Assembly (NCBI RefSeq): GCF_001746365.1
Contig: NZ_MJAJ01000047.1
Coordinates: forward strand, 1-64,000
Reading direction: 5' to 3'
Origin: Streptomyces sp. LUP30
Lineage (GTDB): Bacteria > Actinomycetota > Actinomycetes > Streptomycetales > Streptomycetaceae
Length of the DNA stretch: 64,000 nucleotides
In this document: in pieces, positions 34,074 through 41,281 of the stretch
Numbering within the stretch: position 1 is the stretch's first letter
Layout of the letters: each line of letters begins with the position of its first letter
Position numbers and translations under genes: made by a program
The notes under the pieces: model-generated
Seen by the model: only the letters and a program-made list of their open reading frames with translations
Told to the model about the DNA's origin: nothing
Databases searched by the model: none

Positions 34074-34511
34074 CTACCGCGCGGTGTGGTCGGGATGCCC
34101 CGCAGTGCGTCGAGCCTCCTTCATTTCAGCTTCATAGAGGTGATCACGCCCGTCCGCCAATTCCTCCAGAGCCTGGCGCTCCGCTTTCTTGAAGGGCTCG
34201 TAATACGTGCGGTTGTACTCTTCGATGATCTGGAACGTCCAGTGTCCCGGAATCACGTTACGCCCGATGATCTCTGTCTGAACGCGGTCGGCCCATTCCG
34301 AGTGGCCGGCTTTCCTCAGGAGGTCAGCAGCCCGGTCGAGTTCCAGATCCGCACCCCCCGTCAGCTGATGGAACTCATAGAGGTGCCCGCGCGCGCGTTC
34401 GGTCATTTCCAGGGCTTTGGAGAGGGACCCCAGCGCTTCGACTGTCTCGTCACTGACGCCCTCGGGCCGCCGGTGACCTCGGTCGGGCCCGTCGTGGTTC
34501 GTGCCGTTCAT
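34074..34511 (-). CDS. Conserved actinobacterial hypothetical protein
   Basis: 145-residue, highly charged, helical protein (EALGSLSKALEMTERARGHLYEFHQLTG, IPGHWTFQIIEEYNRTYYEPF, EELADGRDHLYEAEMKEARR). It resembles a family found in many actinomycetes, without known function. The ATG at 34511 follows GGGGGA; a longer frame upstream is not protein-like. Confidence 0.7.
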   Translation of the reverse strand: MNGTNHDGPDRGHRRPEGVSDETVEALGSLSKALEMTERARGHLYEFHQLTGGADLELDRAADLLRKAGHSEWADRVQTEIIGRNVIPGHWTFQIIEEYNRTYYEPFKKAERQALEELADGRDHLYEAEMKEARRTAGHPDHTAR

Positions 34512-34882
34512 GTCGGAAGAGTCCCCCGCGGTCGGCTGCCCATACCGGACTCGGATCGATGCTCGGCTGTGTGGACCACCGCGAGGAGACCTTTTCGGGG
34601 CGGGGACCTTGCCCGCACCGGGCGAAGCGGGCCGCCGCACGGGGGCATACGGGTGGCGGGCGTCGCCGAGCGAGGCGTCCCACGGGGGAGGCGTCGTGAC
34701 CTGTTCGCTGAAGACGTCGGTAGAGCGGTCCGCGCGGACGGAGAAGCCGTCGGCCGATTCGGAACGCGTCCTGGGGGTGGCGCAGCCGCTCGGCCATGAG
34801 GTCGACCTGATGGTGTTCGGCCGCTACGGCTCCCCGCCCGTCTTCAGCCCCTGCCGCTGCGCCCGGAGAGGAGAGTCACGCC
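34512..34882. other. Intergenic stretch
   Basis: 371 bases between the hypothetical gene and the end of the flavin monooxygenase gene. Both strands are open in places but without start, ribosome site or recognisable motif. Nothing supported. Confidence 0.4.
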
Positions 34883-36019
34883 TCATGGCGTGCCCCCGGG
34901 GGCGCCGGTCATCAGGGCGACCACGCTGTGCGGCGCATGGTCGTCGATCATGAGCCCGTAGAAGCCGTCGTCGTCCGCTTCCACATCGGCAACGCGGGAG
35001 AACATGGCCTGTTCGTGCGCGGCGAGGGCGGCCTCCGCATCTCCGGGGTGCGCGGCGAGGGCCCGGCCGAGTTGTGCGCCGTCCTGCATGGCCAGGTTGG
35101 CGCCTTCGCCGTTCGGTGCGCGGAGGTGGGCGGCGTCGCCGAGCAGGGTCACCCCCCGTACGCGGTCCCAGCGGTGTCCGGCCGGCAGGGTGAAGATGGG
35201 GCGCAGGGCCGGCGGGGTGTCGCTGTCGGTGATCAGGGCGGTGAGTTCGGGCGCCCAGCCGTCGAATTCCCCCGCCAACCGCGCGGTGAGGGCGGTGGCA
35301 TCGGTGCTGTCCAGGTCGGCGAACCACTCCTGGGGCTTCTTCAGCTGCGCGTAGGTGTGCAGGGTCCCGCCGCTCTCCCGGTGGGCCAGCAGACCTCTGC
35401 CCGGTGCGACCGCGAACAGTGATCCGGCTCCGACCGCCTCTGCGGAAGCGGCGTGGCGCGTCCCTGCGTCGAAGAGGAACGTCTCCACGCTGCAGACGCC
35501 GAAATACTGCGGAGTGGCCTTCGAGAGCAGCGGCCGTACACGCGAGAAGGCGCCGTCGGCGCCGATGAGCAGGTCCGCGACCGCGGTGGTGTCGTCGGCG
35601 AATGCCACCTGGCGGCGGCCGTCGGCGAGGGCCTGCACGGCGGTGACCTTGTGGCCCCAGCGGACGGTTCCGGCGGGCAGGGAGTCGAGCAGTGTCTGCC
35701 GCAGTGCGCCGCGCGGTACCTCCGGGCGTTCGCCGGTTCCGGTATCGGGCAGATCGAGCAGCACGTTCCCGGCCCGGTCCATGACCCGGTACGCCTCGCG
35801 GCCCGGCAGGACCAGTCTGCGGAACTCCTCGATCAGGCCGGCTGCTTCCAGAGCGGCCTGCCCGCTGTGTGGGTGAAGGTCGAGCAGGCCGCCCTGGCGG
35901 CGGGCATCCGGCGCGGGCTCCGCCTCGTAGACCGTGGCGCGGATGCCGTGCACGTGCAGTACGCGGGCCAGCGTCAGGCCGCCCAGGCCTGCTCCGATGA
36001 TCGTGACAGATGTCGTCAT
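34883..36019 (-). CDS. FAD-dependent monooxygenase, TetX-like
   Basis: 378-residue group A flavoprotein hydroxylase. GAGLGG at 9-14 binds FAD, GLLDLHPHSGQAALEAAGL and ADLLIGADGAFSRVR (the DG motif) follow, and GDAAHLRAPNGEGANLAMQDG is the ribose-binding GD motif. The order and the LDLHPHSGQ segment are those of the TetX/tetracycline-destructase-like branch, but many homologs hydroxylate other aromatics. GGGGAGGAATCC before the ATG is a strong ribosome site. Divergent from a TetR gene with two operator-like dyads between. Confidence 0.88.
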   Translation of the reverse strand: MTTSVTIIGAGLGGLTLARVLHVHGIRATVYEAEPAPDARRQGGLLDLHPHSGQAALEAAGLIEEFRRLVLPGREAYRVMDRAGNVLLDLPDTGTGERPEVPRGALRQTLLDSLPAGTVRWGHKVTAVQALADGRRQVAFADDTTAVADLLIGADGAFSRVRPLLSKATPQYFGVCSVETFLFDAGTRHAASAEAVGAGSLFAVAPGRGLLAHRESGGTLHTYAQLKKPQEWFADLDSTDATALTARLAGEFDGWAPELTALITDSDTPPALRPIFTLPAGHRWDRVRGVTLLGDAAHLRAPNGEGANLAMQDGAQLGRALAAHPGDAEAALAAHEQAMFSRVADVEADDDGFYGLMIDDHAPHSVVALMTGAPGGTP

Positions 36020-36059
36020 GGATTCCTCCCCAGCCCCTTACGGGGGCGCGGCACCCTTG

Positions 36060-36076
36060 TTGGATCGCCGCTCCAA
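36060..36076. promoter_or_regulatory. TetR operator, copy 1
   Basis: TTGGATCGCCGCTCCAA, an imperfect 17-base dyad of form TTGGANCGNCGNTCCAA, 41 bases upstream of the monooxygenase start. Confidence 0.55.
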
Positions 36077-36092
36077 TCACGCTAACACGGAG

Positions 36093-36109
36093 TTGGAGCG
36101 ACGCTCCAT
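36093..36109. promoter_or_regulatory. TetR operator, copy 2
   Basis: TTGGAGCGACGCTCCAT contains the perfect dyad TGGAGCGACGCTCCA (36094-36108), 19 bases before the TetR start. Centres of the two copies are 33 bases apart, three helical turns. Confidence 0.6.
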
Positions 36110-36127
36110 CCGTGCGATGCTGGAGCC

Positions 36128-36814
36128 ATGGTGAAGAGAACGGCGAAGGGATCTGCGCGGGCCCCACGGCGGACGGACAGCCTGTCGAGGGAGCTGATCA
36201 TCCAGACCGCGATCGAGATCCTGGACAGTGGCGGCGAAAAGGCGTTGACGCTGCGCGCCCTCACCGTGCGCCTGAGCACCGGGTACGGGGCGATCTACCA
36301 CCACGTCGCGGACAAGAGCGACCTGCTCGCCACGGCCACCGACGACGTCATCACCGGCCTGCTCTCCGGCGCGGTCGCCGACGCTGACCCCCGCACCGCT
36401 CTGCGCGACCTCGCGCTCGGCCTGTTCGATGCGATCGACGCCCACCCCTGGGTCGGGGCCGAACTCTCCCGCCAACCGTGGCGGCCCACACTGCTGGATT
36501 TCTACGAGAGCATCGGCCGGCTGCTGGACGCCCTCGCCGTTCCGGAAGAGGTGCGCTTCGACGCGGCCGGCGCACTCGTGAACTATGTCCTCGGCGTCGC
36601 CGCGCAGAACGCCGCGAACGCACGGCTGCACGCAGGCGGCGACACGGATCGGGAGAGCTTCCTGGAAAATGCTGCCGCGGAATGGGCACAGATCGATCCC
36701 GACCGCTACCCGTTCGTGCACGCGGCAGCGACTCGACTGGGCGAGCACGACGACCGCGAACAGTTCCTCGTCGGAGTCGACATCTTCCTTGCCGGTATCT
36801 CAGCCCTCCGTTAG
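36128..36814 (+). CDS. TetR-family regulator of the flavin monooxygenase
   Basis: 228-residue repressor. The helix-turn-helix spans about 20-65 (TAIEILDSGGEKALTLRALTVRLSTGYGAIYHHVADKSDLL). The C-terminal domain (GLFDAIDAHPWVGAELSRQPWRP) is helical. GGAG lies just before the ATG. It is divergent from the TetX-like gene and presumably represses both through the paired dyads at 36060-36109; the inducer is probably the monooxygenase substrate. Confidence 0.88.
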   Translation: MVKRTAKGSARAPRRTDSLSRELIIQTAIEILDSGGEKALTLRALTVRLSTGYGAIYHHVADKSDLLATATDDVITGLLSGAVADADPRTALRDLALGLFDAIDAHPWVGAELSRQPWRPTLLDFYESIGRLLDALAVPEEVRFDAAGALVNYVLGVAAQNAANARLHAGGDTDRESFLENAAAEWAQIDPDRYPFVHAAATRLGEHDDREQFLVGVDIFLAGISALR

Positions 36815-36915
36815 CAGGCCACAACGCCGGCCATCCTCACGGCGCCGGCCACGGGAAGAGCGCTGCGCGGGCCGCCCGGCAGCGTGCCGTCCCTGACCCC
36901 GGGTGGCGCGGTCGG

Positions 36916-37386
36916 TCACAGACTCCTAGCGGCGTCGGACAGGGCAAGGCGAGCCGTGATGCGCTTGCCGACCGGCTCCTGCTCGATGACCAGGGCCTCG
37001 CTGACGGCCTCGACGATCTCCAGGCCGTGCTGCCCCACCCGGGAGGGATCGGTAGCCAGGGCGACGGGGACGACGGGGACGCTGTCCCACACGACGACGT
37101 CCACGGCGTGGGCGTTGATGCCGAGTTCCACCAGAACCGGGCCGGGGGCGTACTTGCAGGCGTTGGTGACCAGCTCGCTGATGACCAGCTGGGCCAGGTC
37201 CCTGACGCGGGCGGGCACGGACAGGGGGTAGTCGGTCTCGGCCTGGTCGAGGAAGGCGAGGGCCTGCCGGCGGGCGTCGGCGATACAGCCGTCGTCAACG
37301 CCGAGGGCGTAGCCGGCGCGCACCAGGTGCTCATCGGGCACGGCACCGAGGCCACTCGCGTGCGATCCACCTGGCGCCGCCCTCAT
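36916..37386 (-). CDS. ATP-binding protein, RsbW-type histidine-kinase-like ATPase
   Basis: 156-residue anti-sigma-factor-like ATPase domain. The N-box is ELVTNACKYAPGP (about 75-88), the G1 region VWDSVPVVP (degenerate D-x-G) and the G2 region VGQHGLEIVEAVSE. Such stand-alone GHKL proteins are numerous in Streptomyces and act as serine kinases or anti-sigma factors, often with ANTAR or STAS partners. The degenerate G1 box may lower ATP binding. ATG 37386 chosen; an in-frame GTG at 37407 is possible. Confidence 0.78.
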   Translation of the reverse strand: MRAAPGGSHASGLGAVPDEHLVRAGYALGVDDGCIADARRQALAFLDQAETDYPLSVPARVRDLAQLVISELVTNACKYAPGPVLVELGINAHAVDVVVWDSVPVVPVALATDPSRVGQHGLEIVEAVSEALVIEQEPVGKRITARLALSDAARSL

Positions 37387-37702
37387 TCTGCATTCACGAG
37401 TGCGCACCTACCCGCCATCGCCCCGTGCATGCCCGGCGCATGCTGTCCGGCGCAGTCGACCCGGGGTACGCGGCCCGAGCGGGCGGGGCAGAATCCTTGC
37501 CCGCAGGCCCTGCGGGTACGCCTGCCCCTCACCGGAACGGCAGGACCGCGCGACGCACGACGTGCGGGAGGGCGGGCACCGGTGGTAGATCGAGCGCAGA
37601 TGGTTTCCGCTGAAGGACCGATGAGTTCTGTGGCGACGTCCGGTCCATCCCTGTGACTGCAGCACGTACCGCTCATCACCCCGCGCAGCACAGGAGAACC
37701 AG
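37387..37702. other. Intergenic stretch
   Basis: 316 bases between the divergently transcribed ATPase and DoxX genes. No further gene seen; the promoters of both should lie here but none is clear. Confidence 0.35.
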
Positions 37703-38158
37703 ATGTCCGAGACCACCGCCCCCATCACCTCCGCGGCTTCCGCCCCTGCCCCTGCCCCCGCCTCCGCCGCCCGCGGCCGCCGGGCCCGGATCGCCCTGCG
37801 GACCGTGCAGGTGCTGCTGGCCCTCTTCTACGGCATCGCCAGCGCCCTGCCCAAGCTGATCGCGAACCCCTACGCAGTCGACTCCTTCGAACGGATCGGC
37901 TGGGGCAGCACCGGCATGTACATCATCGGCGCGCTCGAACTCGCCGGTGGTGTGGCCCTTTTGATCCCGGTGCTGCAGTCGGTGGCCGCGGGCGCGCTGA
38001 GCGCGCTGATGGTCGGCGCGTTCGTCGTCCAACTGACCTTCTTCGACGGTGAGAACGCGGCGACCCCGCTGATCCTCATCGTGCCGCTCGTCCTGATCGC
38101 GTGGGTGCGCCGGGACTCCAACAGGGACCTGCTGAACCTGGTACGCCGACGGGTGTGA
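37703..38158 (+). CDS. DoxX-family membrane protein
   Basis: 151-residue protein: 28-residue Ala/Pro-rich N-terminus, then four membrane helices (TVQVLLALFYGIASALPKLI, TGMYIIGALELAGGVALLIP, VAAGALSALMVGAFVVQLTF, ATPLILIVPLVLIAWV). This is the DoxX/DoxD-like four-helix fold, linked to redox stress in actinomycetes. AGGAGA six bases before the ATG sets the start. A 16-bp hairpin follows. Confidence 0.82.
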   Translation: MSETTAPITSAASAPAPAPASAARGRRARIALRTVQVLLALFYGIASALPKLIANPYAVDSFERIGWGSTGMYIIGALELAGGVALLIPVLQSVAAGALSALMVGAFVVQLTFFDGENAATPLILIVPLVLIAWVRRDSNRDLLNLVRRRV

Positions 38159-38176
38159 GCCCCCCTCCCCACGGGA

Positions 38177-38209
38177 AAGGTGGCGTCCGGCCGGGCCGGA
38201 CGCCACCTT
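38177..38209 (+). terminator. Strong hairpin after the DoxX gene
   Basis: AAGGTGGCGTCCGGCC (38177-38192) and its exact complement GGCCGGACGCCACCTT (38194-38209) form a 16-bp stem, flanked by A and T residues that could make it work in both directions for the convergent LuxR gene. Confidence 0.8.
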
Positions 38210-38320
38210 CGCGTGCCCGGCTCAGGGTCAGTCCGGACTGGCTGACGGCGTCCCGCGACCGCGACGGACGCATCAGCCCGATGGCGCAAGCGCCCCCTCG
38301 CGTGTTCCCGCCCGCGGAGG

Positions 38321-39526
38321 TCACGCCGTGCTGAGGGGATGGGCGGCCGTGGCCGAGCGTGGGGGCCAGGCGTGGGGGGCGAGTATGCCGAGGACATAGG
38401 CGCGGGCCACGAGGGCCGGACGGGTCGCGGCGCCCAGCAGGTGCCGCAGGCGGCTGAGGTGGTAATCGAGCGTCTGCCGCGACAGTTTCAGCGAGGCGGC
38501 TATGTCGCTGTTGCTGCTGCCCTGCGCCAGCAGCGACAGGATGCGGATCTGCGCCGCGGTCAGCGGCGGATGCGCCTCGTGGGCGAGGCTCTGATGGGTG
38601 ATCACCGCCCAGACGTGTCGTGCCCGGCTGGCGGAATGGCCGATAGTCGTCAGGTGCAGCTCCGCCCGCCGCTGCAGTCCCTGGGTGTCGACGAGCACGG
38701 CGGTGGTCTCGACACGTCGGGTGCGGCGGGCTATCAGACTGTTCCAGCGGCGGTGCAACCGGTCGAGATCGGGCCCCGGTTCGGGGGCCAGCAGCGTGTG
38801 GGCTCGGCGGCCCACGAGGTCGGTCAGGCCCAGATGGAAGAGTTCGGCGGCCGCCACGCTCGCCTCGATCACCCGCCCGTTCGCCGACAACAGGGCGCAG
38901 GGCAGCCCGCTGTGGTCGCGCAGGGCGCTGAGGTTCTCCTCGGCCTCCTGGCGCTGCTCCGTGGCCCGCAGGTGATCGGTGATGTCCACGTAGATGCCGG
39001 CGATGCACGTACGGGACTGTTCCCGCACCGGGAAACGGTGGCCTACCGCGCGGCCCGTGGTGCCGTCTTGACGCACGTAGCGGAGGGTGTGCCGGACGGG
39101 CGTGCCCCGCGTGAGTATCTGCTGGTCCAGGGCCCGGAACCGGTCGGCGTCGGCCGGGGCGTCGAAGTCCTCGATGTATCTGCCGACCAGTTGCTGCGGC
39201 ACGGTCCCGTAGAGGTGCGCGTAGGCGTGGTTGGCCCACAGGTAGCGCCCTTCGCGGTCCCGGATGAAGGCGGCCGCCGGAGCGAGGTCCACGAGGTCCG
39301 CGAAGGCGGAGTAGCCGCGGGGCACCGCGATCCCTGCTCCTCGCTGCCGCTGGTCCGGGACACGCTGTGGGCCGCGCGGGTCGGCGGGGCCGTCGGCGTC
39401 GTCCGGCTCACCTGTCCGCAAGGGCCCGTGGACGTCCCCCTCCCCCGCCGCCTGCCACGTCTCGTCGACTTCCCTCGAGAACGCGGGAAGGTTCTCGAGC
39501 AGTGCCCTGAGGCTTGGGTCGCCCAC
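38321..39526 (-). CDS. PAS-domain LuxR-family regulator
   Basis: 401-residue regulator. A PAS domain (about 70-190: SAFADLVDLAPAAAFIRDREGRYLWANHAYAHLYG) and a second PAS-like domain (about 205-320) precede a LuxR helix-turn-helix at the C-terminus (PPLTAAQIRILSLLAQGSSNSDIAASL, LSRQTLDYHLSRLRHLLG). GTG 39526 follows GGAGACCGTT; ATG 39607 in frame is the alternative. It is divergent from the ATP-grasp operon and its likely operator is the 22-base dyad at 39723-39744. It probably senses a small molecule or redox state and controls that operon. Confidence 0.82.
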   Translation of the reverse strand: MGDPSLRALLENLPAFSREVDETWQAAGEGDVHGPLRTGEPDDADGPADPRGPQRVPDQRQRGAGIAVPRGYSAFADLVDLAPAAAFIRDREGRYLWANHAYAHLYGTVPQQLVGRYIEDFDAPADADRFRALDQQILTRGTPVRHTLRYVRQDGTTGRAVGHRFPVREQSRTCIAGIYVDITDHLRATEQRQEAEENLSALRDHSGLPCALLSANGRVIEASVAAAELFHLGLTDLVGRRAHTLLAPEPGPDLDRLHRRWNSLIARRTRRVETTAVLVDTQGLQRRAELHLTTIGHSASRARHVWAVITHQSLAHEAHPPLTAAQIRILSLLAQGSSNSDIAASLKLSRQTLDYHLSRLRHLLGAATRPALVARAYVLGILAPHAWPPRSATAAHPLSTA

Positions 39527-39722
39527 AACGGTCTCCGTCCGTATACGACTGGCTGACGCACAGTCACATGACGTTGGATATCCCGCCGGGTACAGCACAA
39601 GCTCCATTCCCGGCCGAGTTGCGGGAAGCGGACGGTGGCCCCCTGCCGCCCTACCGCTCCGGTCGGGCTCCGGTCGGGCTCCGGAGACGAACGTCCGCGG
39701 ATCGTCCGTGAATCGCCCGCGG

Positions 39723-39744
39723 GACTCAGGCATTTGCCTGAGTC
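39723..39744. promoter_or_regulatory. Perfect inverted repeat in the LuxR/ATP-grasp control region
   Basis: Arms GACTCAGGCA (39723-39732) and TGCCTGAGTC (39735-39744) are exact complements around TT. The length suits a LuxR-type dimer. It lies 197 bases from the regulator start and 164 from the ATP-grasp start; the rest of 39527-39907 shows nothing else. Confidence 0.65.
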
Positions 39745-39907
39745 GCGAGCGCTCTCTGCCGCGATACGGGCGGTTACAGCCTGGTCCCCTGGAATGAGGG
39801 AGCGGATACGCCGGACGCTGTGGCCCGCACACGATCCCCGGCCCCGTCACCGCACCGCCGGTGTCGAGGACGGCCCCTGCCGATCAAGTGAATGGAGACG
39901 AGTTTCT

Positions 39908-41281
39908 GTGAGCACGGTGCTGTTGGTGCATGCCAAGGGTGGTCCGCCGCTCGGCCATGTCCTGTCCCGGACGGCTGCGAGGGCGGACGTGCACCTGCTG
40001 GCGCTCAGCGCTCTTCCCTCCGCCGTCGCGGGTTCCGCCGCGAGACTGTGCGCCTCGGTCACGACGCCCGACGACGCGGCCCGCTCCGACCTGGTCTCCC
40101 TGATCGTCTCGCATGCCCGGGAGGTGGGCGCGGACGCCGTGATCACCTTCTCCGAGTACGCGGTCGTCGCGGTCGCCGAGGCCTGCGAGAGGCTCGCTCT
40201 GCCGGGTCCGGGCGCGGCCGCCGCACTCGCGCGCGACAAGCGCCTGATGCGCAGCACCTGGCAGCGCAGCGGCCTGCCGCAGCCCGCGTTCCGCCCCGTC
40301 GCCACGGAGGCCGACCTGCAGGCGGCGGTGAACTCCCTGTCCTGCCCGCTGCTGCTGAAGGCGGCCTGGAGCGCGGGATCCACGGCCCACCAGATCATCG
40401 CCTCCCCCGGCGAGGCGTCCGCCGCCTGGTCCCGCTCGCGCCAGGTCATGCTGGAATCCGCCCAGTTGGGATACGCGGAGCTGCATGTCGCCGAGGCGGG
40501 AGCCGACTTCGTGGTCGAGGAGATCGTCAGCGGCACGGCGGTGGACTGGTTCGAGGAGCCCGGCTGGGGCGACTACCTCAGCGTCGAGGGCGTCGTGGCG
40601 GACGGTGTCTTCCACCCCGTCTGTCTCAGCGGCCGGATGCCCACCATCGAGCCCTTCACCGAACGCGCCGGCATCACCCCCGCCCTGCTCTCGCCGGACG
40701 CGCAGGACCGCGTCGTGGACCTGGCGCGCCGCGCCGTCGACGCGCTGGGCCTGCGCGACTGCGGGACGCACACGGAGATCAAGCTCGGCCCCGACGGCCG
40801 CATGTGGCTCATCGAGACCGCCGCCCGCTTCGGCGGCGCGATGACGGTGCCGCAGATCGAGGAGGTCTTCGAACTGGACCTGGTGGGCATGCTCGTCGAC
40901 CACCTCCTGGGACGCCCGGTCGCCTGGCCGGAGCAGGCTCTGACGCCGGCGCAGGCCCGGGGCGCGGCGGGCTCCCTCGTCGTCCTCGCGGTCGACGGCC
41001 GCGGCGAGGCCTGGCAGGACCGCCGGGTCTGGGACTTCCCCGTGGTCGCGTCGGACGTGCCGCTGAGCCCGGACAGCGAGCTGTCGGTGGTCGCGGAGAG
41101 TTCCCTGCCCGACGGCAGTGTCGTGCCGGTCTACGAGCCCGCCGCGGGCGCCAACACCATGGCGGCCCTGTGCCTGCTCTCCGCCGCCGACCCGCGGACG
41201 GTGCTGCGGGACTTCGAGACCCTGGTGGACGCCCTGCCCCGGGTGCTGCCCACCGCGCAGTCCGAGGAGGTCCCCGCATGA
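39908..41281 (+). CDS. ATP-grasp ligase, L-amino-acid-ligase-like
   Basis: 457-residue ATP-grasp carboxylate-amine/thiol ligase. The N-terminal domain begins STVLLVHAKGGPPLGHV; the ATP-grasp core has LARDKRLMRSTWQRSGLPQPAFRPV, CPLLLKAAWSAGST (ATP-binding lysine), and the metal-ligand segment HTEIKLGPDGRMWLIETAARFGGAM, close to the BacD-type dipeptide ligases. It probably joins an amino acid to a carboxylate. GTG 39908 is preceded by GGAG; the frame upstream is not coding. The stop overlaps the next start as ATGA. Confidence 0.87.
   Translation: MSTVLLVHAKGGPPLGHVLSRTAARADVHLLALSALPSAVAGSAARLCASVTTPDDAARSDLVSLIVSHAREVGADAVITFSEYAVVAVAEACERLALPGPGAAAALARDKRLMRSTWQRSGLPQPAFRPVATEADLQAAVNSLSCPLLLKAAWSAGSTAHQIIASPGEASAAWSRSRQVMLESAQLGYAELHVAEAGADFVVEEIVSGTAVDWFEEPGWGDYLSVEGVVADGVFHPVCLSGRMPTIEPFTERAGITPALLSPDAQDRVVDLARRAVDALGLRDCGTHTEIKLGPDGRMWLIETAARFGGAMTVPQIEEVFELDLVGMLVDHLLGRPVAWPEQALTPAQARGAAGSLVVLAVDGRGEAWQDRRVWDFPVVASDVPLSPDSELSVVAESSLPDGSVVPVYEPAAGANTMAALCLLSAADPRTVLRDFETLVDALPRVLPTAQSEEVPA

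Noticed and set aside
39892-41281. A frame in +1 relation to the ATP-grasp gene that runs on into the dikinase gene and appears as one 1131-codon protein
   Set aside because: The first part is Arg/Ala/Gly-rich noise; only from ATG 41278 does it read as a protein.
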